A stretch of DNA of 64,000 bases. Origin: an uncultured Christensenella sp. GTDB lineage: Bacteria > Bacillota > Clostridia > Christensenellales > Borkfalkiaceae. The stretch lies in assembly GCA_910583855.1 (NCBI GenBank), contig CAJTYL010000001.1:152544-216543 (forward strand), read 5' to 3'. Shown here one piece after another: positions 34,101-44,200 of this stretch. Below the pieces are notes generated by a model that worked only from the letters and a program-made list of their open reading frames with translations, did not search any database and was not told where the DNA came from. The translations under genes were made by a program, and so were the position numbers. Positions within the stretch are counted from its first letter, which is position 1, and each line of letters opens with the position of its first letter.

Positions 34101-35221
34101 AGTTAACGACGGCGGGAGAATCGCACGGCAAAGCTCTTGTAGGCATAATAGAGGGGTTGCCCTCCAACTTAAAAATCGACGTTGAAGAAATAGATTACTA
34201 TTTAGCTTTGCGGCAGAGCGGTTACGGCAGGGGCGACAGGCAAAGGATTGAAAAGGACGCCGTTGAAATAATAAGCGGCGTAAGAAACCGCTTAACGCTG
34301 GGTAGTCCGCTTGCTTTTGCCGTTAAGAATAATGACTATGAAAATTGGCGTGAAGTCATAGCCCCAGAAGGTGCGGACACAACGCGGAGAAGGCTCACTA
34401 AGGTTCGTCCGGGTCACGCCGATTTGACGGGTGTTTTAAAGTACGACCAGACCGACGCGCGCAACGTTTTGGAGCGCGCAAGCGCGCGCGAAACTGCGGC
34501 AAGAGTAGTAGGCGGAAGTATAGCAAGACAGTATTTAAAGGTTTTGGGCGTTGAAATATCGGGCTATGTAAAATCGGTCGGAAACGTCGTAGACCCCCAT
34601 ATATATGGCTTTAAACGCATTTTGGAAGCAAAGAAAAGTCCGCTTTTTATGCTTGACGGTAAAAAGGAGCAGGAAGCGAAGAGGCTTCTTGACGGGCTTA
34701 AAGAAAATGGCGACACTGCAGGCGGTATTATCGAAATTCGCGTCAAAGGTTTAAAGCGCGGCTTCGGCAGCTGTATGCAGTATGCCACCAAGCTTGACGC
34801 AATTTTATGCGGGGCAATGATGAGCGTACAGGCAATAAAGGGCATCGAGGTCGGTCTTGGCTTTGAAGCCGCAAGGCTTGAAGGAAGCAAGGTTCACGAT
34901 GAAATTTACTATAACGGCGACTACTTCCGCAAGACCAATAATGCCGGAGGCATAGAAGGCGGAATGTCCAACGGAGAAGAAATAGTTCTACGCGCCGCAA
35001 TGAAGCCCATACCAACGCTCATGAAAGGGCTTAAAACCGTGGATATTTCCACTAACGAGTCCGCTGAGGCGGCAAGCGAACGAAGCGACGTAGCCGCAGT
35101 GTGCGCCGCTGAAATTATTCTGGAAAGCGTGGTTGCGTTCGTGCTTGCCGACGTAGTGTCCCAAAGATTGGGCGGCGACAATATGCGCGAGGTTTTGGAA
35201 AGATACCGCGCTTTGAGGTAA
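34097..35221 (+). CDS. aroC: Chorismate synthase
   Basis: Converts EPSP to chorismate with reduced FMN. The 374-aa protein begins TTAGESHGKALVGIIEGLPS and contains RPGHADLTG and AAMKPIPT. Spacing to aroB is 3 nt and AGGAG precedes it. The operon aroC-aroB-aroE-aroQ-aroK lacks aroA (EPSP synthase) and the DAHP synthase, which must lie elsewhere. Confidence 0.98.
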   Translation: MKLTTAGESHGKALVGIIEGLPSNLKIDVEEIDYYLALRQSGYGRGDRQRIEKDAVEIISGVRNRLTLGSPLAFAVKNNDYENWREVIAPEGADTTRRRLTKVRPGHADLTGVLKYDQTDARNVLERASARETAARVVGGSIARQYLKVLGVEISGYVKSVGNVVDPHIYGFKRILEAKKSPLFMLDGKKEQEAKRLLDGLKENGDTAGGIIEIRVKGLKRGFGSCMQYATKLDAILCGAMMSVQAIKGIEVGLGFEAARLEGSKVHDEIYYNGDYFRKTNNAGGIEGGMSNGEEIVLRAAMKPIPTLMKGLKTVDISTNESAEAASERSDVAAVCAAEIILESVVAFVLADVVSQRLGGDNMREVLERYRALR

Positions 35222-35224
35222 ACA

Positions 35225-36289
35225 ATGAAAGATGTAACCTTGAAAACGGCGACGGCTGAAAGCGTTATCCGCTGCGGCGCAGGCGCGTTTGAAGCGTATG
35301 CTCCTAAGCTTAATAGCAGGCAGTTGTTTATAATTACCGACGGTACCGTAAATAAACTATACGGTACGCATTTAAGCTCCGTTTTCGGCGAAAGACCGAA
35401 ATACGTTATCCCTGCCGGCGAAAAGAGCAAGAATCCGCGCGTGCTTATGGCAATTTTGAAAAGCATGCTGGAAGCTGGCGTACGCAGAAACTCGACGGTG
35501 ATTGCGTTCGGCGGCGGTGTGGTAGGCGATATTGCGGGTCTTGCCGCCGCGCTTTATATGCGCGGGGTTCGTCTCGTGCAAATTCCTACGACTCTTTTGG
35601 CTCAGGTTGATAGCTCGGTCGGCGGTAAAACTGCCGTAGATATGGACGGCGTCAAGAACGTTATAGGCACGTTCTATCAGCCCGAAGAAGTTATCGTCGA
35701 CCCCGTGTTTTTGAACACTTTGCCGAAACGTGAAATCCGTTGCGGTTTGGGTGAAGTCATAAAGTACGGCGCCCTGAACGCGGAAATTTATAAAAAGCTT
35801 TTAAAAAATATTAAAAAGTTTACCCGTGCGGCTTTTCTTGAAGATATAACGTACGACTGTATCCGCCACAAGGCGACGGTAGTGCAGGAGGACGAGCACG
35901 ATTTGTCCGGCGCGAGGAAGGCGTTGAATTTAGGTCATACCACGGGTCACGCCTTGGAGCTATTATACGGCAAGCGTTCCCACGGCGAATACGTTTTAAT
36001 CGGTGCGTATTACGAGCTGCAAATTGCCCGAAACTTCGGTATATGCGTGGGGCAATATGCTGAAAATCTGGAAAAACTGATATTATCGGTCTTGAAAAAA
36101 GTTCCTTCCTTCGACGTTATAGAGAACGCCGCGAGTGTTGCTGCCCATGACAAGAAGAACGATAACGAGCTTATCTCTTTAATAGTTCCAAAACGTGAGG
36201 GTCAAAGCGTGGAAATGAAGATAGAATACGGTAAATATGAGCAATATTTAAAGGAAATCTCCGATAATTTGAGGAATAAAAATGATTAA
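35225..36289 (+). CDS. aroB: 3-Dehydroquinate synthase
   Basis: NAD- and metal-dependent second step of the shikimate pathway, 354 aa. Signatures GGGVVGDIAGLAAA, DSSVGGKTAVD, and the metal site around LGHTTGHALELL (family consensus GHTFGHAIE, Thr replacing Phe). It overlaps aroE by 8 nt. Confidence 0.97.
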   Translation: MKDVTLKTATAESVIRCGAGAFEAYAPKLNSRQLFIITDGTVNKLYGTHLSSVFGERPKYVIPAGEKSKNPRVLMAILKSMLEAGVRRNSTVIAFGGGVVGDIAGLAAALYMRGVRLVQIPTTLLAQVDSSVGGKTAVDMDGVKNVIGTFYQPEEVIVDPVFLNTLPKREIRCGLGEVIKYGALNAEIYKKLLKNIKKFTRAAFLEDITYDCIRHKATVVQEDEHDLSGARKALNLGHTTGHALELLYGKRSHGEYVLIGAYYELQIARNFGICVGQYAENLEKLILSVLKKVPSFDVIENAASVAAHDKKNDNELISLIVPKREGQSVEMKIEYGKYEQYLKEISDNLRNKND

Positions 36290-37088
36290 AAATAAGCTTG
36301 CGGTTATCGGCAAGGACGTCTCGAAATCAACGAGTCCGCAAATTCACGCGTTTATTGCAAGCCGCCTGAACTTGTCGGTTGAATATAATAAAATTTCAAT
36401 TCGCGAAGACAAGTTTGAAGACGAGATAGACGCGTTACTTGCGGCATATGACGGGGTTAACGTAACTATTCCTTATAAACTTTCGGTAATTGCACACCTG
36501 AAAAATATTGAGGGTGACGCTAAAATTTTCGGCGCGGTGAACACCGTAAACTGTAAAACTTTAACGGGTGACAATACCGACGGCTTGGGCTTCACGCTTA
36601 TGCTGAAAAATAACGGCGTTGACGTTTGCGGTAAAGAAGCCCTCGTTTTAGGCGCGGGCGGCGCGGGCAGAAGCGTTGCCAAAAAGCTTGCAGATTCGGG
36701 CGCTTCGGTTTATGTGTACGATAAGAACGCTGAAAATGCTTTGGCTTTGGAAAAGGAATTTAACGGCGTTCACGCTTTGGATACGGTTTCGGATAAATCA
36801 TATTTTCTTATTGTAAACGCAACGGGCGTGGGGATGCACAAAACTGAAGGTATATCTCCCGTCGGGGAAAACCTTTTAGGGCTTTGCGCTGTCGCGGTTG
36901 ATTTAATCTATGTACCCGAAAAGAGCGAATTTTTGAAAGTTGCCGAACGGCTCGGTACAAAAATAATCAACGGGAAAGCTATGCTTTTTTATCAGGCGTA
37001 TTATGCCGACTGCATTTTCTTCGGTTTACAGCCCGACGAAGAGCAGGCGAAAAAACTGTTTACGGAATATTGTGAGGTGGTAAAATGA
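36282..37088 (+). CDS. aroE: Shikimate dehydrogenase
   Basis: NADP-dependent reduction of 3-dehydroshikimate, 268 aa. SKSTSPQIHAF binds shikimate, NVTIPYK has the catalytic Lys, DNTDGLGF the Asp, and GAGGAGRSVA is the dinucleotide loop. Overlaps aroQ by ATGA. Confidence 0.97.
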   Translation: MIKNKLAVIGKDVSKSTSPQIHAFIASRLNLSVEYNKISIREDKFEDEIDALLAAYDGVNVTIPYKLSVIAHLKNIEGDAKIFGAVNTVNCKTLTGDNTDGLGFTLMLKNNGVDVCGKEALVLGAGGAGRSVAKKLADSGASVYVYDKNAENALALEKEFNGVHALDTVSDKSYFLIVNATGVGMHKTEGISPVGENLLGLCAVAVDLIYVPEKSEFLKVAERLGTKIINGKAMLFYQAYYADCIFFGLQPDEEQAKKLFTEYCEVVK

Positions 37089-37504
37089 AACTTCTGTTTA
37101 TCAACGGTGTCAACTTGAATATGACGGGTATGCGCGAAAAGGGCGTGTACGGTACGGAAACTTTGGACGTGATTAACGCGGAAATTGCCGCGCACTTCAA
37201 AAACGATACCTGCAAATTTTATCAAAGCAATTTTGAGGGCGATATCTGCACCGAACTTCAAAAAGCCCCCAAGGACGGCTTTGACGGCGTAATTTTAAAC
37301 GCGGGCGCGTTCACCCATTACAGCTACGCCATACGCGACGCTATCGCGGCGATAAACGTTCCCGTGGTCGAGGTGCATATGTCAAACGTGCACTCCCGTG
37401 AGGAGTTCAGGCACAAGTCCGTTTTGTCGGAGGTCTGCAAGGGCGTAATCTGCGGTTTCGGCAAAAACAGCTATATCTTAGCTGCGGAAAGTTTCAAATT
37501 ATGA
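37085..37504 (+). CDS. aroQ: Type II 3-dehydroquinate dehydratase
   Basis: A 139-aa dodecameric-type dehydratase: INGVNLNMTG (usually NGPNLNLLG, here Val for Pro), the catalytic Tyr region EKGVYG, QSNFEGD, NAGAFTHYSYAIRDA with the catalytic His, and EVHMSN. Overlaps aroK by ATGA. Confidence 0.96.
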   Translation: MKLLFINGVNLNMTGMREKGVYGTETLDVINAEIAAHFKNDTCKFYQSNFEGDICTELQKAPKDGFDGVILNAGAFTHYSYAIRDAIAAINVPVVEVHMSNVHSREEFRHKSVLSEVCKGVICGFGKNSYILAAESFKL

Positions 37505-37995
37505 ATGTAGTTTTAATCGGTATGCCCGCAAGCGGTAAAACCACCATTGCGGAAATTTTGGGCAAAGAGCTTGGAATGTGTGTGCTTGACACGGATGCGC
37601 TTATCGTAGAAAAGCACGGTGAAATAAACGGGATTTTTGAAAGGCACGGCGAAGAGTACTTCCGAGACCTTGAAAGCGAGGCTGTCAAAGAAGTTGCAAA
37701 AGCCGCAAACGTCGTTATCTCTACGGGCGGAGGATGTCCGCTTCGCAAAGAAAACGTGCAGGTTTTGAAAGAGAACGGAAAATTAATTTTCTTGCGCGCG
37801 TCGGTTGATGAGCTTATCAGAAGAACGGCGGGCGACGGAACCCGCCCTTTATTAAAGGGCGAGCGGGAGAAAAGGCTTAAAAGCCTTCTTGCCGTCCGTA
37901 CGCCTATTTATGAAAAAGCGGCGGACTTCACCGTCGATACGGACGGGCTCGCGCCCGAAGAAATAGCGAACGAAATTACGGAGTTTATAAAATGA
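37501..37995 (+). CDS. aroK: Shikimate kinase
   Basis: A 164-aa P-loop kinase: GMPASGKTTIAE, the DTDALIVEKHG shikimate-binding Asp, and STGGGCPLR. The lid Arg is in GDGTRPLL. ATGA overlap with the next SDR gene. Confidence 0.97.
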   Translation: MNVVLIGMPASGKTTIAEILGKELGMCVLDTDALIVEKHGEINGIFERHGEEYFRDLESEAVKEVAKAANVVISTGGGCPLRKENVQVLKENGKLIFLRASVDELIRRTAGDGTRPLLKGEREKRLKSLLAVRTPIYEKAADFTVDTDGLAPEEIANEITEFIK

Positions 37996-38717
37996 AAACT
38001 GCGCTTGTTACGGGCGGAACGAGGGGAATAGGAAAAGCCATCGCGCTTGCATTTTTGGAACGCGGTTACGAGGTGGTTATAAATTACTGCCATAATGAAA
38101 AGGAAGCTCTCGCCACTCAGGAAGAGTTCAATATATTAGGCTACTGCCCCGTGTTGCTTCGCGCAGACGTTTCTGACGAAGCTCAGGTGCGCGCCATGTT
38201 CAGAGAGTTTTTCTCTATTTACGAACGGCTTGACGTGCTCGTCAACAACGCGGGTATCTCGATCGTTAAAGTAATTCAGGACACAACGCCGCAGGACTGG
38301 AATAAGATTTTCGACGTAAACGTAAAAGGCGTTTACCACTGTTGTCGCGAAGTCGCGGACAAAATGATTTTTGCCGGCGGCGGAGCTATCGTAAACGTAG
38401 GCTCGATATGGGGCGAAGTCGGGGCAAGTTGCGAGGTCGCTTATTCCGCTTCAAAAGGCGCGGTTATCGCTTTTACGAAGGCGCTTGCAAAAGAACTTGC
38501 GCCCTCCAACGTCCGCGTAAACTGCCTGTCTCCCGGCGTCATAGACACGCAGATGAACGCCCACCTCATAGGCTCGGAAATGGAAGAACTTATTTCTTCG
38601 ATTCCTATGGAACGGATAGGCACTCCCGCAGAGGTCGCGGAAGCTTGCGTGTTCCTTGCCGAAAGCACGTACGTAACGGGTGAGGTTTTATCCGTCGGAG
38701 GACTGTTCGGCAAATAA
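37992..38717 (+). CDS. SDR-family oxidoreductase (FabG-like)
   Basis: A 241-aa classical short-chain dehydrogenase: TGGTRGIGKAIA cofactor loop, NNAGI, the catalytic Ser in VGSIWGE and YSASKGA with Tyr/Lys, and a C-terminal SVGGLFGK. Closest in form to 3-oxoacyl-ACP reductase FabG, but its place as the last gene of the aro operon (ATGA overlap) leaves its substrate open. A possible terminator dyad AACTAC/GTAGTT with a T-run follows at about 38720-38778. Confidence 0.88.
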   Translation: MKTALVTGGTRGIGKAIALAFLERGYEVVINYCHNEKEALATQEEFNILGYCPVLLRADVSDEAQVRAMFREFFSIYERLDVLVNNAGISIVKVIQDTTPQDWNKIFDVNVKGVYHCCREVADKMIFAGGGAIVNVGSIWGEVGASCEVAYSASKGAVIAFTKALAKELAPSNVRVNCLSPGVIDTQMNAHLIGSEMEELISSIPMERIGTPAEVAEACVFLAESTYVTGEVLSVGGLFGK

Positions 38718-38830
38718 GAACTACGCAATACGAGTTGTCATTATATTGCTTTAAACGTGTAGTTGAATTATTTTTTTACTAAAAAAGTAATTTTGAAAAA
38801 TTTTTCGTATCATTTTATCGGGGAAGATAA

Positions 38831-39850
38831 ATGCAATCCATTAAAGAGAGAACTTACGCCATAGAAGACGCTTTCCTGTCGCAGTATGCATGTAAATCGA
38901 AAGACACGCTCGGGCGCGACAGAGAAGAAGAACCCTGCGTGATGCGTACGGAATTCCAGCGCGACAGGGACAGAATTATATACTGCAAATCTTTCAGGCG
39001 TTTAAAAAACAAAACGCAGGTCTTTTTTTCTCCCGAAGGCGACCACTATATAACCCGTTTGACTCACACTTTGGATGTTTCGCAGATTGCAAGAAGCATC
39101 GCCCGCACATTATCCTTGAACGAGGATTTGGCGGAAGCTATCGCGCTCGGTCACGATTTGGGGCATACCCCTTTCGGTCACAGCGGCGAAAGAATTCTGG
39201 ACAAGCTCGTGCCTTCGGGCTTTAAGCATAACGAGCAGTCCGTAAGGGTCGTTGAAGTACTTGAAAAGGACGGCAGAGGGCTGAACCTTACCAAAGAAGT
39301 AAAGGACGGTATTTTGAATCATCCGAAAAGCGGCGCGCCCGCAACTCTGGAAGGCAAATGCGTCTCTTACGCAGACAGGGTTGCGTATATAAATCATGAT
39401 TTGGACGACGCAATCCGCGCGGGTATTTTAACCGAAAACGACGTACCTAAGTCCGTTAAAAAGGTACTCGGCAATACGTCGAAAGAAAGAATTAATACCG
39501 CAATATCCTCCATTTACCGCAATTCCGCAGGTAAAAGCTTCGTTAAAATGGAAAGTGAGGTGGAGGAGGCAAGCGAACGGCTTCGTTCGTTTATGTTTGA
39601 AAGAGTTTACCTGTCCCCGACGGCTAAAAGCGAAGAGGAGAAGGCGGAAAGAATGCTCACCGAAACGTATATCTATTTCGTCAACAATCCCGAAAAGCTT
39701 CCCCATTCGTATCTTAAATTTCTGGACAAATTCAGTAAAGAGCAAGTCGTTTGCGACTATATCTCTTCTATGACCGACAGATACGCCGTCTACACATTTA
39801 ATAAAATTTTTGTGCCCAAGGGCTGGACCTTTATCGACGAAAGCAACTAA
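38831..39850 (+). CDS. dgt: dGTPase-like HD-domain triphosphohydrolase
   Basis: A 339-aa deoxynucleoside triphosphate triphosphohydrolase-like protein (Dgt/YpgQ type). The HD metal ligands are in HTLDVSQIA and GHDLGHTPFGHSGE; RTEFQRDRDRIIYCKSFRRL is typical of the family N terminus. Its position just before dnaG-rpoD is common in Clostridia. GGGAAG precedes the ATG. Confidence 0.92.
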   Translation: MQSIKERTYAIEDAFLSQYACKSKDTLGRDREEEPCVMRTEFQRDRDRIIYCKSFRRLKNKTQVFFSPEGDHYITRLTHTLDVSQIARSIARTLSLNEDLAEAIALGHDLGHTPFGHSGERILDKLVPSGFKHNEQSVRVVEVLEKDGRGLNLTKEVKDGILNHPKSGAPATLEGKCVSYADRVAYINHDLDDAIRAGILTENDVPKSVKKVLGNTSKERINTAISSIYRNSAGKSFVKMESEVEEASERLRSFMFERVYLSPTAKSEEEKAERMLTETYIYFVNNPEKLPHSYLKFLDKFSKEQVVCDYISSMTDRYAVYTFNKIFVPKGWTFIDESN

Positions 39851-39892
39851 AATTTATGGATTGATTCGCGATTGACCCCTTAAAAAGATATC

Positions 39893-39906
39893 TGATTAAA
39901 CGGAAC
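39893..39906. repeat. Third, partial copy of the TGATTAAACGGAAC repeat
   Basis: Fourteen nucleotides identical to the core of the 21-nt repeat at 1842 and 47535; here it sits in the dgt-dnaG gap, 9 nt before the dnaG ATG, which otherwise lacks a clear ribosome-binding site. Confidence 0.5.
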
Positions 39907-39915
39907 CTTACGCTT

Positions 39916-41700
39916 ATGGCAGGCGAATTAAAAGAGTTTTTGACAACTTTGAAAGAAAAACTGAATATAGTAGAAGTTGCGGGAAACTATATAAGCCTTG
40001 AACGCAAGGGCGGAAGTTGGTGGGCGTGTTGCCCTTTTCACCACGAAAAGACCCCATCCTTTGCCATAAACGAAGTCGACCAGTATTATCACTGCTTCGG
40101 CTGCGGCGAATCGGGAGATATATTCAAATTCGTGCAGAATATGGAAAATATCGAGTTCATGGACGCGGTAAAGCTCCTTGCTGAACGCGCTAACATAGAG
40201 GTGCCGCAAACGGGCTTTGACAGCCGTCAGACGGTGGAGTTAAAGCGCAAAAAGGACGCAATTTTAAAAATTCTGAACGATTGCGCGCACTTCTATTTGA
40301 ACAACCTCAATTCTGGCAAAGCCGACGAACACGTCGCGTACATATTAAAGCGCGAGATTCCGTCTCCCATAGTAAGGCGTTTCGGGCTTGGCGCAAGCTT
40401 AAACTTTTACGATTTGCCCAAGTTTTTGCTCGCAAAGGGTTACGACAGGCATGATATGATTGATAGCGGAGCTATCAACGAGGTAGACGGTAAGCTTCTT
40501 GACGCGCAGGGCGGCAGACTTATTTATCCCATTATTAACGCTATGGACGAGGTGGTTGCGTTCGGCGGCAGAGTTCTTCAAAAAACCAATTTTGCCAAGT
40601 ACAAAAATACCAAGGAAACCTTAGTTTTTAACAAAAGCAAGACGCTTTACAACATAAACCTTTTAAAAAAGCTCAAGAAAGAGCAAACTATTAACGAAGT
40701 AATTATAGTCGAAGGGTATATGGATACCATTTCGCTATATCAGGCGGGCTTCAAAAACGTCGTTGCAAGTATGGGCACCTCCCTCACGCAGGATCAGGCG
40801 CGACTTTTAAAACGCTATACAAGCAACGTGCTTATTAGCTACGACGGCGACTCCGCAGGTCAAAACGCCAATATGCGCGGGTTGGATATATTGAAAAGCA
40901 ACGGCTTGAACGTAAAAGTCGTACCATTAACCGACGGGCTCGACCCCGACGATATGATAAAGAAGAAGGGCGCGGCAGCGTACAGGTACTGTCTCGATAA
41001 CGCTATGCCCCTCATCGACTATAAGCTCGCGTCCGTGGGTCAAGGCTTCGACCTTACTAAAACCGACGATAAAAGAAGGTACGTGCAGGAAGCCATTAAG
41101 GTTATACGCACGTCGGACAGCGCATCCGAGCAGGAAGATTTATTAAAATCTTTAAGCAAAAAGTCGGGCATATCCTACGAAAGTTTAAACCGTGATTTGC
41201 GCTCCGTCCCCCAAACTCCCGTCCCAGCGCCAAAACCCGTTGAAAGAAAGGATAATTCTTCCATGCAAGACAGGGCGTCAAGGTTCGTTGTGGCGGCGTT
41301 CCTTTTCGGCTCTAAAATCGCAAAGGGAGAGGATATTTCTAAAATTCACTTCCTCAACGGCGTACACGATATTATCGCAAAATATATCTTTTCAAAACAG
41401 TTTCTGGAAGAAAGAATACAGCCGTCCGAGCTCTTCGAGTTCTTCGACGAGGGCACGGAAGAATATGCCGAGCTTACGAGAATTTTAGACTATTGCGACG
41501 GCAACGCCTTACAGGGCGAAGTTGCGGCAAAGTATTTCAAAGACTGCGTCAAAACGCTTGAAGTAGCAAATATAAAAGCGGAAATTGTAAGCGTTCAAAC
41601 TCAGATAGCTGCCGAAACTGACGGAGAGCGGCGCAAGGACCTTACTTCAAAATTGCAAAGACTTATAAACCAACAGAAAAAAATTAAAAGCGGAGAATAG
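39916..41700 (+). CDS. dnaG: DNA primase
   Basis: Makes replication primers. The N-terminal zinc-binding domain is intact ([22 protein letters not shown]), then the TOPRIM catalytic core ([23 protein letters not shown]) and a C-terminal helicase-interacting domain. At 594 aa it is of usual length. It starts the classic dnaG-rpoD macromolecular-synthesis operon, with rpoD 2 nt after its stop. Confidence 0.97.
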   Translation: MAGELKEFLTTLKEKLNIVEVAGNYISLERKGGSWWACCPFHHEKTPSFAINEVDQYYHCFGCGESGDIFKFVQNMENIEFMDAVKLLAERANIEVPQTGFDSRQTVELKRKKDAILKILNDCAHFYLNNLNSGKADEHVAYILKREIPSPIVRRFGLGASLNFYDLPKFLLAKGYDRHDMIDSGAINEVDGKLLDAQGGRLIYPIINAMDEVVAFGGRVLQKTNFAKYKNTKETLVFNKSKTLYNINLLKKLKKEQTINEVIIVEGYMDTISLYQAGFKNVVASMGTSLTQDQARLLKRYTSNVLISYDGDSAGQNANMRGLDILKSNGLNVKVVPLTDGLDPDDMIKKKGAAAYRYCLDNAMPLIDYKLASVGQGFDLTKTDDKRRYVQEAIKVIRTSDSASEQEDLLKSLSKKSGISYESLNRDLRSVPQTPVPAPKPVERKDNSSMQDRASRFVVAAFLFGSKIAKGEDISKIHFLNGVHDIIAKYIFSKQFLEERIQPSELFEFFDEGTEEYAELTRILDYCDGNALQGEVAAKYFKDCVKTLEVANIKAEIVSVQTQIAAETDGERRKDLTSKLQRLINQQKKIKSGE

Positions 41701-41702
41701 GA

Positions 41703-42764
41703 ATGAATTTATCCGAACAGAAATTAGGTGAAATTTTAAAACACATCATCGATACTTACGGCGCAAAGGGTTCTATTACGACTAATACCCTTTGCGATAT
41801 TATGGAAAAGTACGAAACCACCCCCGCGCAAATGGACTTCGTTTACAAATCCATTGCGGAGGCGGGAATACAGATTATCGACGAGGCGGAGCGCGACAAA
41901 GAGCTTTACGAACAGGCTTTATCCGATATCGGGCTTGACGACCCCGTAAAAATGTATTTGAAGGATATAGGCAGAGTTTCCCTTCTTTCCTCCGACGACG
42001 AAATAGAGCTTGCCCGCAGAATGCAGGAAGAGGGCGACGAAGATGCCAAAAAACAGCTTTCCGAAGCCAATTTAAGGCTCGTCGTATCAATCGCAAAAAG
42101 ATACGTAGGGCGCGGAATGCTCTTCCTTGATTTAATTCAGGAAGGCAACTTAGGGCTTATGAAGGCGGTTGAAAAATTCGACTATCAGAAGGGCTTCAAG
42201 TTCTCAACCTACGCTACGTGGTGGATAAGACAGGCAATTACGAGAGCGATAGCCGACCAAGCCAGAACTATACGTATTCCCGTGCATATGGTCGAAACCA
42301 TAAATAAATTAACGAGAGTATCGCGAATTTTATTGCAGAAGCTCGGCAGAGAGCCTACACCCGCTGAAATTGCAAAGGAAATGGGCATCAGCGAAGAACG
42401 CGTCTGCGAAATCCAGAAAATCGCGCAGGACCCCGTGTCGTTGGAAACGCCTATCGGCGAGGAAGAGGACAGTCACCTCGGCGACTTTATAGAGGACGTA
42501 ACCACGGCAACCCCGTCGGACAGCGTATCAACAACTATGCTTAAAGAAACGCTTCTCGGCGTTTTAAACAGCTTAACCCCGCGCGAGGAAAAGGTTCTAA
42601 GGCTTCGTTACGGCGTGGACGACGGCAGACCCCGCACCTTGGAAGAGGTGGGCAAGGAGTTCAACGTCACCCGCGAAAGAATAAGACAGATTGAAGCAAA
42701 GGCTTTAAGAAAGCTCCGTCATCCCTCGCGTTCCAAGCACTTAAAAGATTTTTTAGATACCTAA
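41703..42764 (+). CDS. rpoD: Primary sigma factor SigA
   Basis: The housekeeping sigma-70 factor, 353 aa. A short region 1.1-like N terminus precedes region 1.2 ([11 protein letters not shown]), region 2 ([29 protein letters not shown]), region 3 and region 4 ([20 protein letters not shown]) with the -35-binding HTH. The -10 and -35 boxes found across this window fit it. Confidence 0.98.
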   Translation: MNLSEQKLGEILKHIIDTYGAKGSITTNTLCDIMEKYETTPAQMDFVYKSIAEAGIQIIDEAERDKELYEQALSDIGLDDPVKMYLKDIGRVSLLSSDDEIELARRMQEEGDEDAKKQLSEANLRLVVSIAKRYVGRGMLFLDLIQEGNLGLMKAVEKFDYQKGFKFSTYATWWIRQAITRAIADQARTIRIPVHMVETINKLTRVSRILLQKLGREPTPAEIAKEMGISEERVCEIQKIAQDPVSLETPIGEEEDSHLGDFIEDVTTATPSDSVSTTMLKETLLGVLNSLTPREEKVLRLRYGVDDGRPRTLEEVGKEFNVTRERIRQIEAKALRKLRHPSRSKHLKDFLDT

Positions 42765-43405
42765 TGGACAGAATAAAAAAGCTTTGCTCTTATCTTGATA
42801 AATGCTCAACCTTTGCGGACGTGGGCTGCGACCATGGCTACTGCACGCTGTATATGCTTAAAAACGGTTTATGCGAGCGGGCAGTTATATCGGATATAAG
42901 CGCAAAGTGCTTGCAAAAAGCCGAAACTCTTCTTGCGGGTTTTATAAAAAACGGCGTAGTCGCTTCGGTATGCGGTAACGGACTTGACGGCATAAGCGAA
43001 GTTGTTGGGCAGGTTTTAATTGCTGGAATGGGCGGCGAAGAAATAGTTGATATTTTAAAAAACTCTTTCATTCCCCTAAGCTTCGTTTTGCAACCTATGA
43101 AAAACGTTCGCGCAGTGCGGGAATACCTTTTATCGAACGGCGCACACATTACTTTGGATGAGCCGTTTGAAAGCCGCGGCAAGTTTTACTTTGTTATAAA
43201 GGGCAGTAAATGCGGCGTACCTACGGCGTATAACGGCAAACAGCTTGAATTCGGCTTGAATTTAACGGGCAAAGCAACTGAAAAATATATTCAAACCGAA
43301 CTTTTTAAAAAGCGCGCGTACCTTGAAAGAGATTTAAAGGACGAAACGCGCAGACAAATAGAAAACGATATCTGCTTTATGGAGGGCGTAATTAATGAAG
43401 GTTGA
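42764..43405 (+). CDS. trmK: tRNA (adenine(22)-N1)-methyltransferase TrmK
   Basis: A 213-aa Rossmann-fold methyltransferase. The SAM-binding loop is ADVGCDHGYCTLY; QVLIAGMGGEEI and VLQPMKN are family-typical. Its start overlaps the rpoD stop, and nif3 starts inside its end, matching the usual dnaG-rpoD-trmK-nif3 block. Confidence 0.93.
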   Translation: MDRIKKLCSYLDKCSTFADVGCDHGYCTLYMLKNGLCERAVISDISAKCLQKAETLLAGFIKNGVVASVCGNGLDGISEVVGQVLIAGMGGEEIVDILKNSFIPLSFVLQPMKNVRAVREYLLSNGAHITLDEPFESRGKFYFVIKGSKCGVPTAYNGKQLEFGLNLTGKATEKYIQTELFKKRAYLERDLKDETRRQIENDICFMEGVINEG

Positions 43406-44183
43406 AGACGTTTACGCGCTTTTGGAAAAGGAAGTCGCGCCCGTAAGTCTGTCGGACGAATTCTGTTCGAAACATAAAATGTATGACAACAGCGGCATAA
43501 TCATTAATTGCGGTTCACAAGTCACTGGCGTTCTTTTCACGCTCGACTTAACGCAAGAGGCAGTCGCTCAGGCGAAAGCTCTCGGCTTCAATTTGATAGT
43601 AACTCATCACCCCGCAATCTACGGCGGGATTTCAAGTTTCGATTTAACGGACAACCCTCAGGCGAAAACTCTTGCGGAATGTATGAACGGCGGCATTTCG
43701 GTAATCTCAATGCACCTGAATTTCGATGCTGCCCCGCAGGGAATAGACTATTATCTTTGCAAAGGCTTGGGCGGGGAGAACGCGGAAATCGCCGCGCCGT
43801 TATCTAACGGCGGCTACGGCAGGGTTTATTCTGTCGCAACGGTCGCCCTCAAAGACTTTGTTAAAAAAGTAAAAAAAGAGTTTTCCGCCGAAAAGGTTAT
43901 AACTTACGGTGAAGACTATAAAAAAATCAGTCGCGTCGCTTCGTTTTGCGGCGCAGGTTGCGACGATTACAATATGGACTTTGCCGCAAAGGGCGGGGCG
44001 GATGTGTTCGTTTCCTCGGATATGAAACATCACGAAATTTTAGCCCTTAGGCAAAGAGGAATAGCCGTTATAGTTTTAACGCATTATGCGTCTGAAAACT
44101 ACGGCTTTGAAAAAATTTATCTTAAAATTAAAGACGGGTTTAAAGTCAAGTCGGAGTACTTTACCGATACGGCTTTACTTTAA
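43395..44183 (+). CDS. Nif3-like dinuclear metal centre protein
   Basis: YqfO/Nif3 family, 262 aa, forming toroidal hexamers with a two-metal site; metal ligands are in VTHHPAIYGG, MHLNFD and near the C terminus (LTHYASENYGFE). It lacks the PII-like insert seen in larger relatives. Proposed as a GTP cyclohydrolase-type enzyme, but its role is unsettled. Confidence 0.93.
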   Translation: MKVEDVYALLEKEVAPVSLSDEFCSKHKMYDNSGIIINCGSQVTGVLFTLDLTQEAVAQAKALGFNLIVTHHPAIYGGISSFDLTDNPQAKTLAECMNGGISVISMHLNFDAAPQGIDYYLCKGLGGENAEIAAPLSNGGYGRVYSVATVALKDFVKKVKKEFSAEKVITYGEDYKKISRVASFCGAGCDDYNMDFAAKGGADVFVSSDMKHHEILALRQRGIAVIVLTHYASENYGFEKIYLKIKDGFKVKSEYFTDTALL

Positions 44184-44200
44184 ATCCTAAGGAGTATATT

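Noticed and set aside
34595..34610. ACCCCCATATATATGG as a further copy of the 16-bp motif
   Set aside because: It encodes the conserved DPHIYG of chorismate synthase and lacks the GCAAT flank.
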